Assembly (NCBI GenBank): GCA_938005545.1
Contig: CALKXV010000049.1
Span: forward strand, 1-64,000
Source of the DNA: an uncultured Paracoccaceae bacterium
GTDB taxonomy: Bacteria > Pseudomonadota > Alphaproteobacteria > Rhodobacterales > Rhodobacteraceae
Direction of reading: 5' to 3'
Length of the DNA stretch: 64,000 nt
Both the position numbers and the translations under genes were made by a program. Positions 1-7,561 of the stretch are shown one piece after another (the first letter of the stretch is position 1; each line of letters starts with the position of its first letter). A model generated the notes under the pieces. The model did not search any database. It was not told where the DNA came from and saw only the letters and a list, made by a program, of their open reading frames with translations.

Positions 1-99
1 AACAACCGCCGCCTGCTGGGACCCATCGGGAACATCCCGCCAGCAGAAGCCGAGACAAACTTCTATGCGGCTCTGGAAAGATCAGACATGGCCGCATAA
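1..99 (+). CDS. IS3-family transposase (OrfB), C-terminal fragment
   Basis: The window opens inside a frame that encodes 32 residues and stops at a TAA at 97-99. The residues NNRRLLGPIGNIPPAEAE are the usual end of the DDE integrase-type OrfB transposase of IS3-family elements (compare the family pattern YNxRRLH..LGyiPPaeFE). The body of the gene lies left of the window, so whether it is intact cannot be judged. A matching terminal inverted repeat follows 12 bases downstream, which supports a complete right end. Confidence 0.85.
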   Translation, partial: NNRRLLGPIGNIPPAEAETNFYAALERSDMAA

Positions 100-110
100 C
101 TAAGATCAAT

Positions 111-138
111 CAGCCTCCGGCAAACACGGGGCGGTTCA
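111..138 (+). mobile_element. Right inverted-repeat end of IS3-family element
   Basis: Just after the transposase stop lies CAGCCTCCGGCAAACACGGG followed by GCGGTTCA. Read on the other strand it starts TGAACCGCCCCGTGTTTGCC, which has the TGAACCGCCCC start typical of many IS3-family termini. The left end is outside the window, so the pair of repeats and the target duplication cannot be compared. The boundary at about base 138 is inferred from the TGA terminus. Confidence 0.75.
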
Positions 139-357
139 AACCGCCGAAATGATCAAGTTCATTCTTGATTTGGAGACTCGGGACGTTAGCGAGTGTCGCT
201 ACAGGGGTCGAATGCGGCTAGTTGCTAAATCCCCCTTTAAGCTATTTTTTGGCAAAACCGCCTTTCGTGCATAGCGCAGCGGATTCAACGAAAGAGCCCA
301 TAGTCTCCGTGAGCAGGACGTGCGATATTGGCTTGATAGAGCGATGTGAGGCACAAG
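139..357. other. Intergenic flank of the IS end
   Basis: About 220 bases separate the IS terminus from the GFA-like gene. I see no supported gene here. A 105-codon open frame on the minus strand (199-516) runs antisense over the GFA gene and has no recognisable domain. The stretch is more AT-rich than the surrounding chromosome and presumably holds the promoter of the gene that follows. No clear -35/-10 pair was identified. Confidence 0.5.
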
Positions 358-771
358 ATGGCTGATGAAATCACTGCGACCTGCCTTTGTGGCGAAGCGC
401 ATCTGAAGTGTGGTCGACCACTTGGAACAGGAAGCTATTGCCATTGTATGGATTGCCGAAAATCCACAGGCGGTGCGTTTAGTGTAGCAATCCCCTTTGA
501 GGCCGACAGCTTCCACGTCCTAACAGGTAGAATTGGTTCTTTTACAAAGACATCTGACGATGGAAACGAGTTGACCCGTAACTTCTGTCTCGGATGCGGT
601 GCCCCATTATTCGGGACATCCCAACTGCATCCGAAAACGGTATATGTGAAGGCTGGAGTGATTGACGATCAATCCCTTATTCACCCCACGCATGAGAGTT
701 GGTGTCAGTCCAAAGTCAAATGGTCGGTGATAGAACCTGAATTGGCTTCGTATCCAAAAGGAAAGGCCTAG
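358..771 (+). CDS. GFA / CENP-V domain protein
   Basis: A 137-residue protein of the glutathione-dependent formaldehyde-activating (GFA) fold, a small zinc-binding beta domain. The zinc ligands are visible: CLCG near residue 10, CHCMDC near 30, and [11 protein letters not shown] near 80. The family is named after Gfa of Paracoccus, but most members have no proven reaction, so a formaldehyde role is not assumed. The reading frame also has a GTG at 346, but ATG 358 has a GAGG-like site 8-10 bases upstream and gives the usual family N terminus. Base composition looks lower in G+C than its neighbours, and it sits next to an IS end, so lateral acquisition is possible. It is monocistronic; metA follows after 155 bases. 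Confidence 0.85.
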   Translation: MADEITATCLCGEAHLKCGRPLGTGSYCHCMDCRKSTGGAFSVAIPFEADSFHVLTGRIGSFTKTSDDGNELTRNFCLGCGAPLFGTSQLHPKTVYVKAGVIDDQSLIHPTHESWCQSKVKWSVIEPELASYPKGKA

Positions 772-926
772 AGGTCGTCGCTTTGTCCGCACAGCAGACA
801 TCCAGCCAGAAACCAACCATCCCGCCCACCCCCTTAAGCCTGACGTCTTTGCGACATTGTCGCGCCAGTCTTGTGAAACCAATGGTCACTCGCTACTTCT
901 GTCTGGCTAGACCAAGGACAAGACCC

Positions 927-1862
927 ATGCCGATCAAACTGCCATCAAACCTGCCTGCCTTTGACGTGCTGACGCGCGAAGGTGTGATGGTGATGTCGGA
1001 AGAACAGGCCGGGCAACAAGATATCCGTCCCTTGAAGATAGGCCTTCTCAATCTGATGCCGAAGAAAATCCAGACGGAAAACCAATTTGCCCGTCTGATC
1101 GGCGCGACGCCCTTGCAGATCGATCTTCATTTGATCCGCATGTCGGAACACGAAACCAAAACCACTGCCGCCGAGCATATGGCCGAATTCTATCGCCCGT
1201 TTCAGGATGTCCGGAACGACAAGTTCGACGGGCTGATCATCACTGGCGCGCCGATCGAACATCTGCCTTTCGAAGACGTCTTATATTGGGACGAGCTGAA
1301 AGAGGTCATGGACTGGACCCAGACCCACGTGCATTCCACCTTCGGCGTCTGCTGGGGTGGCATGGCGATGATCAACCATTTCCACGGCGTGCCAAAACAC
1401 ATGCTTGATGCGAAGTCTTTCGGCTGTTTCCGCCAAAAGAACATGGCCCCCGCCTCGCCTTACCTGCGCGGATTTTCCGACGATTGTTATATTCCCGTCA
1501 GCCGCTGGACGGAAATGCGCGAAGACGAAATCCGAGCCGCCGGGTTGACGACACTGCTGGGCAGCGAAGACACAGGGCCCTGTCTGGTTGAAGATGCGGC
1601 ACACCGCGCGCTCTATATTTTCAACCATTTCGAATATGATAGCGGCACGCTAAAAGAAGAATACGACCGCGACGCGGCCAAGGGCGCGCCCATCGACGTG
1701 CCAGTGAACTACTACCCCGGCGACGACCCGGCGGCCCATCCGCAGAACCGTTGGCGCAGTCACGCGCATTTGCTTTACGCGAACTGGATTTCCGAGATCT
1801 ATCTGACCACGCCGTTCGACATGCAAAAGATCGGCTCTGACCAAACCGATCTTAGAAAGTAG
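927..1862 (+). CDS. metA: Homoserine O-acyltransferase, MetA fold (predicted acetyltransferase)
   Basis: A 311-residue enzyme that acylates L-homoserine, the first committed step of methionine synthesis, in the cytosol. It belongs to the glutamine-amidotransferase-like MetA family (usual length about 305). The catalytic Cys142 lies in FGVCWGG, and His234 and Glu236 lie in FNHFEYD, matching Cys142/His235/Glu237 of E. coli. Residue 111 is Glu ([10 protein letters not shown]). In this family Glu111 is reported to favour acetyl-CoA and Gly111 succinyl-CoA (work on the Bacillus cereus enzyme), so homoserine O-acetyltransferase is the better prediction despite the name. ATG 927 is chosen because it gives the family N terminus and has AAGGAC upstream. 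The frame stays open to a TTG at 783, but that part has no homology. Confidence 0.93.
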   Translation: MPIKLPSNLPAFDVLTREGVMVMSEEQAGQQDIRPLKIGLLNLMPKKIQTENQFARLIGATPLQIDLHLIRMSEHETKTTAAEHMAEFYRPFQDVRNDKFDGLIITGAPIEHLPFEDVLYWDELKEVMDWTQTHVHSTFGVCWGGMAMINHFHGVPKHMLDAKSFGCFRQKNMAPASPYLRGFSDDCYIPVSRWTEMREDEIRAAGLTTLLGSEDTGPCLVEDAAHRALYIFNHFEYDSGTLKEEYDRDAAKGAPIDVPVNYYPGDDPAAHPQNRWRSHAHLLYANWISEIYLTTPFDMQKIGSDQTDLRK

Positions 1863-1962
1863 CATCGCACAATGTGGGGGGTAATATGATTGTGACCGCC
1901 GCTCCGCTTGGCCCATTGCTTCTTTGGCCTATGTCCTTTTCAACGGGTGACGAGGCCTCACG

Positions 1963-2952
1963 ATGCGAAAAAAAGTGCTGACAGCGTTTCTCTTTTTGAC
2001 GGCAGGCGCAATTGCGTTTGCGATGTTCACCGACCGGCGTGCCGATCTGCGCGAAGCCGCCGCCGAAACGCGGTTTCCACCATCGGGTGAATTCGTCGAT
2101 GTCGGGGGCGCGAAAATCCACGTGACGGTCAAAGGCACTGGCCCCGATCTGGTGCTGATCCACGGGGCATCCGGCAACATCCGCGACATGGAATTGGCAC
2201 TGGGCGATCATCTGACCGACCGCTACCGCGTCTTTTTCGTGGATCGCCCGGGTCACGGCTGGTCTGACCGCCTGAATGCGTCTTACGAGCGCCCCTTTAC
2301 CACCCGCGCCGAAAGCCTTGCCGAACAAGCCGCCGCATTGTCGCAGGCCGTCACCAAACTGGGCGCAAAAGACCCAATCGTTTTGGGTCATTCCTATGGT
2401 GGTGCGGTTGCAATGGCCTGGGGCCTTGATCACCCGGCCTCGGCACTTGTGATCGTTTCGGGCGTGATCCTGCCCTGGCCCGGCGATATCGATTTCACCT
2501 ATCGTTTGATCGGCTCCCCCCTCGGTGGCGGTCTGATCGCGCCCTTGGCCTCGGCCTACATCCCGGACGCTTACGTCGCTAGGGCTGCAAACGGCGCATT
2601 CCGCCCCCAATCTGCACCGCCCGATTATGTCACCCAAACCGCCGTTCCCTTGGCGACCCGTATCACCACTCTGCGAGCCAACAATCGCATGGTGAAATCC
2701 CTGCGACCTGAAATCGTCGAACAGTCCAAACGCTATGACGAGCTGCAAATGCCCATCGAACTCCTTCACGGCACCGCTGACAAAACGGTCTATCTGACGG
2801 TTCACGCAGGCCCCCTGTCCGAACGGATGGAAAACGCGCACCTGACCCCCCTTGAAGGCATCGGACATATGCCGCACCACATCGTCCCCGAACAGATCAG
2901 CGCCGCCGTCGACCGCGCGGCCAAACGTTCGAGCGAACTGCCTTCGGGCTGA
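1963..2952 (+). CDS. Membrane-anchored or exported alpha/beta hydrolase
   Basis: A 329-residue alpha/beta-hydrolase. Residues 1-22 form a hydrophobic signal or anchor (MRKKVLTAFLFLTAGAIAFA), so the enzyme probably acts in the periplasm. The oxyanion-hole region LIHGASG is near residue 65, the nucleophile elbow GHSYGG near 145, the acid Asp in LLHGTADKTV near 270, and the catalytic His in EGIGHMPHH near 305. All four elements of an active hydrolase are present. Substrate is unknown; family members include esterases, haloalkane dehalogenases and epoxide hydrolases, and nothing here decides between them. It is a single gene 100 bases after metA. The gap behind it contains an 11-bp tandem repeat. 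Confidence 0.85.
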   Translation: MRKKVLTAFLFLTAGAIAFAMFTDRRADLREAAAETRFPPSGEFVDVGGAKIHVTVKGTGPDLVLIHGASGNIRDMELALGDHLTDRYRVFFVDRPGHGWSDRLNASYERPFTTRAESLAEQAAALSQAVTKLGAKDPIVLGHSYGGAVAMAWGLDHPASALVIVSGVILPWPGDIDFTYRLIGSPLGGGLIAPLASAYIPDAYVARAANGAFRPQSAPPDYVTQTAVPLATRITTLRANNRMVKSLRPEIVEQSKRYDELQMPIELLHGTADKTVYLTVHAGPLSERMENAHLTPLEGIGHMPHHIVPEQISAAVDRAAKRSSELPSG

Positions 2953-2973
2953 TTTTCCGCCAATTTGGCAAAA

Positions 2974-3017
2974 ATACCGATGTGATACCGACGCAATACC
3001 GACGTGATACCGACGTG
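2974..3017. repeat. Four 11-bp tandem repeats (ATACCGACGTG)
   Basis: Four contiguous 11-base units fill 2974-3017: ATACCGATGTG, ATACCGACGCA, ATACCGACGTG, ATACCGACGTG. Two units are identical and the others differ at one and two positions. They lie in the 100-base gap between the hydrolase and the PPK2 gene, upstream of the PPK2 start. An 11-base period is close to one helical turn, so each unit presents the same face. That would suit a bound protein or DNA bending, but slippage expansion is an equally simple origin. Confidence 0.85.
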
Positions 3018-3077
3018 GCATTCATTGTCTGATCGGGCCTGCCGCATTAAGTAGTGTTAAAAGTAAAGGCCTATAAC

Positions 3078-3941
3078 ATGACCCTCCCATTCGACGGTGC
3101 GATCTCGCGCTTTCACGATGAAGACGCCCCGGATGCCTTACGAAAAGCCATCGCCGGAGCCAAAAAACGTGACGTCTTATCAGATAGTTACCCTTTCTCC
3201 AAAGAAATGGACAAGGACGATTACGAAGCCGAAATCGCAGAATTGCAGCTGGAACTGGTCAAATTCCAAAACGATGTCAAAGAAACCGGCAAGCGCGTTG
3301 TTATCGTCTTTGAAGGTCGGGATGCAGCTGGAAAAGGCGGTACTATCAAACGCTTCCGCGAAAATCTTAATCCACGCGTTGCCCGGATTGTGGCGCTCTC
3401 CAAACCGTCTGACGTCGAAATCGGCCAGTGGTATTTCCAACGCTATGTAAATCTGATGCCAACCGCAGGCGAAATCGTTTTGTTCGATCGATCCTGGTAC
3501 AATCGCGGCGTTGTCGAACATGTGTTCGGGTTCTGCAAACCCGAGGAGCGTCAGCACTTTTTCAATCAGGTTCCTGCATTCGAAGACATGCTGACCAGTG
3601 ATGGCATTGTCCTGAAAAAGCTCTGGCTGAATGTGGGCCGCGCCGAACAACTCCGCCGGTTCCTGAGACGTGAGAAAGACCCGCTAAAGCAATGGAAACT
3701 CTCATGGATTGACGTTGAAGGTTTACAGAAATGGGATGCCTATTCCGACGCAATCCGCGAGAATTTTGACCGCACCCACACCGATCATGCGCCCTGGACA
3801 ATCGTCAAAACCGACGACAAAAAGCGCGCCCGTTTGGCCGCCATCCGCTCGGTTCTGCACAGCATGGATTACGCCGGAAAAGGCAAAGTCGACGCCCCCG
3901 ACAACAGGCTTTGTGGCGGCCCGGACATCTGGAATGCCTAA
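3078..3941 (+). CDS. ppk2: Polyphosphate kinase 2 family protein
   Basis: A 287-residue PPK2-type kinase that transfers phosphate between polyphosphate and nucleotides (mainly NDP to NTP in one-domain class I enzymes). The Walker A loop is EGRDAAGKGGTI near residue 80, the Walker B region is LFDRSWYNR near 135, and the lid region RRFLRREKDPLKQWKLS is near 195. Length fits a single-domain PPK2. ATG 3078 is preferred (AAAGG about 10 bases upstream); an in-frame GTG lies at 3054. The stop overlaps the start of the following TetR-type regulator by 8 bases, so the two are probably translationally coupled. An 11-bp tandem repeat lies just upstream. Whether it prefers ADP, GDP or AMP cannot be read from sequence. 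Confidence 0.93.
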   Translation: MTLPFDGAISRFHDEDAPDALRKAIAGAKKRDVLSDSYPFSKEMDKDDYEAEIAELQLELVKFQNDVKETGKRVVIVFEGRDAAGKGGTIKRFRENLNPRVARIVALSKPSDVEIGQWYFQRYVNLMPTAGEIVLFDRSWYNRGVVEHVFGFCKPEERQHFFNQVPAFEDMLTSDGIVLKKLWLNVGRAEQLRRFLRREKDPLKQWKLSWIDVEGLQKWDAYSDAIRENFDRTHTDHAPWTIVKTDDKKRARLAAIRSVLHSMDYAGKGKVDAPDNRLCGGPDIWNA

Positions 3942-4551
3942 ACGCGGATACCATCACGGCAACCTGCGCCAAGCCCTTGTCGACGCATCGTTAACGCTGA
4001 CCGAAACCAAGGGCCCGACTGGATTCACCCTGTCAGAAGCCGCCAAACAAGCAGGAGTTACCCCTGCCGCCGTTTACCGACACTTTGAAGGCCGCGAAGA
4101 CCTGATCGCCGAAGCCGCGCGCCAAGGTTACGAAATCTTTGCCGACCTGATGGAATATGCCTATGAAACCGGCCAACCATCGTCCTTGGCGTCGTTTGAA
4201 GCAACGGGCCGCGCCTATCTTGCCTTTGCCCGAAGGTATCCCGGCCACTACGTAGCGATGTTCGAAAGCGGCATATCGATCAACCGCACCCCGGAATTGG
4301 CGCAAGTGGCGAACCGGGCTTCAAGCGTTCTGGAAAAGGCCGCAGCCAAACTGTCGGAGCACATCGCACCCGACAAACGCCCGCCGCCACAGATGTTTTC
4401 GGCCCACATCTGGGCGATGAGCCACGGCGTTGTTGAATTGTTCGCACGCGGCGGACCGGGCACTAAGTCCCCGTTTTCGCCGGAAGATTTGCTGGAATCC
4501 GGTATCGGAATTTACCTTCGCGGCCTTGGGCTTATCGACAGGGATGGTTAA
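3934..4551 (+). CDS. TetR/AcrR-family transcriptional regulator
   Basis: A 205-residue TetR-type repressor. The N-terminal helix-turn-helix spans about residues 10-55 (TLSEAAKQAGVTPAAVYRHFEGREDLI). The C-terminal ligand domain contains a WAMSHGVVELF segment typical of the WHG-type (TetR_C_33) subgroup. The start ATG 3934 lies inside the end of ppk2 (8-base overlap, different frame), so it is translated with the kinase. The frame is open further upstream inside ppk2, but that part has no similarity. Target genes and ligand are unknown; no palindromic operator was spotted upstream of ppk2 other than the 11-bp repeats. Confidence 0.87.
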   Translation: MPKRGYHHGNLRQALVDASLTLTETKGPTGFTLSEAAKQAGVTPAAVYRHFEGREDLIAEAARQGYEIFADLMEYAYETGQPSSLASFEATGRAYLAFARRYPGHYVAMFESGISINRTPELAQVANRASSVLEKAAAKLSEHIAPDKRPPPQMFSAHIWAMSHGVVELFARGGPGTKSPFSPEDLLESGIGIYLRGLGLIDRDG

Positions 4552-4641
4552 CAAATACTGAACAATTTCAGAGGCTTGCCACATTCAAACCACAATTTTT
4601 TCGTATCAGTTTTGTGTGTAATATTAGTAAAGGTTTCAACA

Positions 4642-4812
4642 ATGTACGAGTTCTTAGCTCCATGGGGTGTTCTGGTCCCCGCCGTCTCAGCCGTTGTCAT
4701 TCACGCGATCATCAGCCGAGCACGCCGCAAAAAACAAATGACAATGATCTATGCTCCCACGGACGCACCCGACAGCGTGTCCCGGTGCGCGTTGTCGCAA
4801 GGTCTGGCGTAA
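4642..4812 (+). CDS. Small membrane protein, unknown function
   Basis: A possible 56-residue protein: a short N terminus, one membrane segment (about residues 5-25, LAPWGVLVPAVSAVVIHAII), a basic stop-transfer stretch SRARRKKQ, and a polar tail. ATG 4642 has AAAGG about 9 bases upstream. An upstream in-frame ATG at 4576 would add 22 residues without a good ribosome site. I do not recognise a family. The positive-inside pattern is the main support for a real gene; it could also be a chance frame in a 290-base gap. Confidence 0.4.
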   Translation: MYEFLAPWGVLVPAVSAVVIHAIISRARRKKQMTMIYAPTDAPDSVSRCALSQGLA

Positions 4813-4839
4813 TGCGCGTCTGACACCTATTTATCGACA

Positions 4840-5418
4840 ATGGACAGCAACGATCTCCCCCGACTGATCTACCTTGGCATTCTCCTGATCGCGGTTGGCG
4901 GATGGGTCTTTGCCGAAACCCGGCAATCCTTGGGAAAATCCCTTCGGATGCTGATGGCTTGGGGGCTGATTTTCCTTGGACTAATAGCGGGTTACGGGCT
5001 TTGGGAAGACGTACGTCACGACATCGCGCCGCGTCAAACCGTGCTGCAAGACGGGTCTGTGATCGAGGTGCCTCGGGGGCGTGGCGGGCATTATCATATG
5101 ACGATAAACGTCCAGGGAACGCCGGTGGATTTCATCGTTGATACGGGTGCGACAGACGTTGTTTTGTCGCTGGAAGATGCCCGAGCCATTGGTTTGGACC
5201 CAGATAACCTGCCGTTTCTAGGCAGCGCTCAAACCGCAAATGGCCCAGTAAAAACAGCGTTCACCACGGTGGAGTTCATGTCGATTGGTCCTGTGCGCTA
5301 TGATCGGGTTCAGGTTGCCGTGAACGGCGGGGATCTAAATGACTCGCTTTTGGGCATGAGCTTTTTATCGCGCTTTGACATCGGAATTTCCGACGGTGTG
5401 CTAACGTTGAAGCCCTAA
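4840..5418 (+). CDS. Membrane-anchored retropepsin-like aspartic protease (clan AA, TIGR02281 type)
   Basis: A 192-residue protein with two membrane segments (about residues 9-25 and 36-54) and a C-terminal single-domain aspartic protease fold. The active-site motif is IVDTGATDVVLS near residue 110, and a second hydrophobic motif DSLLGMSFLSRFDI lies near residue 175, as in retropepsin-like proteins. Such proteins act as homodimers. The family is widespread in alphaproteobacteria, with no settled substrate. The catalytic domain would face the periplasm if the first segment has its N terminus inside. It converges on holC, and its stop codon lies in the palindrome AAGCGTTAACGCTT (5417-5430). Confidence 0.85.
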   Translation: MDSNDLPRLIYLGILLIAVGGWVFAETRQSLGKSLRMLMAWGLIFLGLIAGYGLWEDVRHDIAPRQTVLQDGSVIEVPRGRGGHYHMTINVQGTPVDFIVDTGATDVVLSLEDARAIGLDPDNLPFLGSAQTANGPVKTAFTTVEFMSIGPVRYDRVQVAVNGGDLNDSLLGMSFLSRFDIGISDGVLTLKP

Positions 5419-5457
5419 GCGTTAACGCTTCCAGAACAGCAAGGGAACACAGATCGC

Positions 5458-5916
5458 CTACCCGCCGCCGCTTTCGGCCTTCTTCGTCCAGCGCCCAGCT
5501 TCTTCGGCCCAGTATTGTGCTGAGACACCCGCTTCGGTGAGGTTGCGCCATTGGTTGCGGGCGTGTTCCAACGCCGCTTCGTCGGCGCCATCGAACAACA
5601 CGCAGGCGCGGTCGCTGGATTGAACTTCGGCAGCGGCGATGTCGGCCCCCCCGACGCTCATCAGACAGGTGGCGTTGTTGGCGGCGTCGCCTGTGGTTAG
5701 CAAAACGGGTTGGTCAGCGTCATGCGGGCCGCCTGAACGACCATGGGGTAGAAAACCGTCGCCTTGCCAGAGGTGCTTGTCGAGGCGTTCTAACAGCGCA
5801 TCATCCCGGCCCCGGACAGTCACGCGCCATCCGGCTTCCAGCGCCTTGCCGATCAGAACCGGCAAGGTTGCCTCCAAGGGCCGTTCGGTCAGGTGATAGA
5901 AATACGCGGCACCCAT
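5458..5916 (-). CDS. holC: DNA polymerase III chi subunit
   Basis: A 152-residue HolC protein, the clamp-loader accessory subunit that links polymerase III holoenzyme to single-strand-binding protein. The N terminus MGAAYFYHLTERPLEATLP and the central WQGDGFLPHG segment are typical, as is the acidic loop FDGADEAALEHAR near residue 115. ATG 5916 is chosen because it gives the family start and lies one base after the pepA stop. A longer open frame to 6009 overlaps pepA. The pepA-holC order on one transcript is widely conserved in proteobacteria and supports the call. Confidence 0.9.
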   Translation of the reverse strand: MGAAYFYHLTERPLEATLPVLIGKALEAGWRVTVRGRDDALLERLDKHLWQGDGFLPHGRSGGPHDADQPVLLTTGDAANNATCLMSVGGADIAAAEVQSSDRACVLFDGADEAALEHARNQWRNLTEAGVSAQYWAEEAGRWTKKAESGGG

Positions 5917-5917
5917 C

Positions 5918-7399
5918 TTAGCCTTCGTCGCTTTCATAGCCTTCGTAGCCGTCGCTGATCCAACGATCCAAGGCCAGGACACCCCAACCTGTTGCGCCTT
6001 TCGGGCCAAGGGTTGATGCGCTCTTCAGGCTGGCGGTGCCCGCGATATCAAGATGTATCCAAGGGGTTTCGTCTTTCACGAAGCGTGCCAGAAATTGAGC
6101 GGCCGTGATCGAACCGGCGGGACGACCACCGATGTTTTTCATGTCGGCCACGCGGCTTTTCAACTGTTTGTCATAGCCAGCACCCAAGGGCAGCCGCCAT
6201 GCGCCTTCGCCTTCGGCGGCAGCAGCATTGAGGAAAGCTTTGGCCAGATCATCGTTGTTGGAAAAGACGCCGGTGTTTTCATGGCCTAATGCAATGATCA
6301 CAGCACCGGTCAGGGTGGCCAGATCGATCATGGCCGTTGGTTTGAACCGTTCCTGAGCGTACCACATTACATCACAGAGCACCAGACGGCCTTCGGCATC
6401 GGTGTTGATGACTTCGACGGTGTCGCCCTTCATGGATGTCACCACATCGCCGGGGCGTTGTGCACGGCCATCGGGCATGTTTTCGACGAGGCCCACGAGG
6501 CCCACCACATTGGCTTTGGCACCACGCAGTGCGATGGCTTTCATAACCCCGGCCACGGTGCCAGCACCGCCCATATCCATGGTCATGTCTTCCATGCCGC
6601 CTGCGGGTTTCAGGGATATACCGCCGGTGTCAAAAACCACGCCTTTGCCAACCAGCGCGACGGGCGCTTCGCCCTCTGCGCCGCCGTTCCATTCCATCAC
6701 GACGACTTTGGACGGCGTTTCACTGCCTTCGCCAACGGCCAAAAGCGTGCGCATACCAAGGGTTTCAAGTTCGGCTTCGTCGAGCACTTGTATCTTTAAA
6801 CCAAGGCTTTTCAGCGCCACCAAGCGGTCGGCGAATTCGACAGTGGTCAGGATGTTGGCCGGTTCATTGACTAGATCGCGGGTGAACCAGACGCCTTCCG
6901 CCAAGGCTTCCAACCTGTCGCCTTGGGCTTTGGCGTCGTCCGCCCCCATGATCGTTATGGCGCCAAGCGCCTCGGTGTCTTTGCTCATGTGGCGCTCAAA
7001 GCTGTAACATTTCAACAGCGCGCCCAACACGACATCCTTTGCGCCCTTGAACGCACCACAGAGCACCAAGGCCCCATCTTTGCCCAAGGCCTGGCCCACT
7101 TTAGCGCCGGCGGCACGCGCTGCTTCGCCGCGAGAGCGACGTTCCAGGCGGATCACCAGCACTGTGTCGGCGGCCATGCCAGCCGGGAAAGACAATGTGA
7201 CCGCCTCGCCTTCGTTCATCTTTTGAAAGCGGGGGCTTTCGGCCAGACGTTGAAGCGCGCCCTTGGTCAACCGGTTCACCCGGCGCGCGGCCTGGTCCAT
7301 CTTACCTTCGCCCGACATGAAGACGGCGACAGTCCCTTTGGATTCGGCAATCTGGTCAAGATCGGTCTCGACGAAGTCAAGCTTGGGCAGTTCAGACAT
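5918..7399 (-). CDS. pepA: Leucyl aminopeptidase (M17)
   Basis: A 493-residue cytosolic dizinc aminopeptidase that removes N-terminal residues from peptides; in E. coli the same protein also binds DNA in Xer recombination and carAB control. The M17 signature NTDAEGRL is present near residue 325. The metal and substrate residues lie in VGKGVVFDTGGISLKP near residue 255, with a further catalytic region LATLTGA after the signature. Length matches the family. The start MSELPKLDF at 7399 is preferred over an upstream in-frame start at 7480. It is divergent from lptF across a 162-base shared promoter region and is followed after one base by holC. Confidence 0.95.
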   Translation of the reverse strand: MSELPKLDFVETDLDQIAESKGTVAVFMSGEGKMDQAARRVNRLTKGALQRLAESPRFQKMNEGEAVTLSFPAGMAADTVLVIRLERRSRGEAARAAGAKVGQALGKDGALVLCGAFKGAKDVVLGALLKCYSFERHMSKDTEALGAITIMGADDAKAQGDRLEALAEGVWFTRDLVNEPANILTTVEFADRLVALKSLGLKIQVLDEAELETLGMRTLLAVGEGSETPSKVVVMEWNGGAEGEAPVALVGKGVVFDTGGISLKPAGGMEDMTMDMGGAGTVAGVMKAIALRGAKANVVGLVGLVENMPDGRAQRPGDVVTSMKGDTVEVINTDAEGRLVLCDVMWYAQERFKPTAMIDLATLTGAVIIALGHENTGVFSNNDDLAKAFLNAAAAEGEGAWRLPLGAGYDKQLKSRVADMKNIGGRPAGSITAAQFLARFVKDETPWIHLDIAGTASLKSASTLGPKGATGWGVLALDRWISDGYEGYESDEG

Positions 7400-7561
7400 G
7401 GGCGCGGGCCTTTCGTTTGTGCCCTTTCTTCCTAGCGAGCGCGATTGCGCCTGACCAGTACCGATCCGCACAGGCGTCATTCTGCCAAGGCAAGCGCATA
7501 TGCCGGTTTTCCCTTGGCGAGCGATAGTTTAGGGTTTGAGGCAACTCGGCAGACGGACACA

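Noticed and set aside
772-926. Possible SAM riboswitch in the metA leader
   Set aside because: The leader has two inverted repeats (GCGACA/TGTCGC near 851-864 and GTGA..TCAC near 873-889), but it lacks the conserved SAM-II core (GAUUU and GCUAAA-AGG elements) and the SAM/SAH motif as I know them. A covariance-model search with the Rfam SAM families would decide.
2974-3017. Short repeats as a CRISPR array
   Set aside because: The 11-base units are directly adjacent without spacers and there are no cas genes; this is a tandem repeat.
1852-3021. Long open frame on the minus strand (389 codons) opposite the alpha/beta hydrolase
   Set aside because: It is the antisense shadow of a gene with a complete catalytic set, has no recognisable domain, and arises from G/C-rich third positions.
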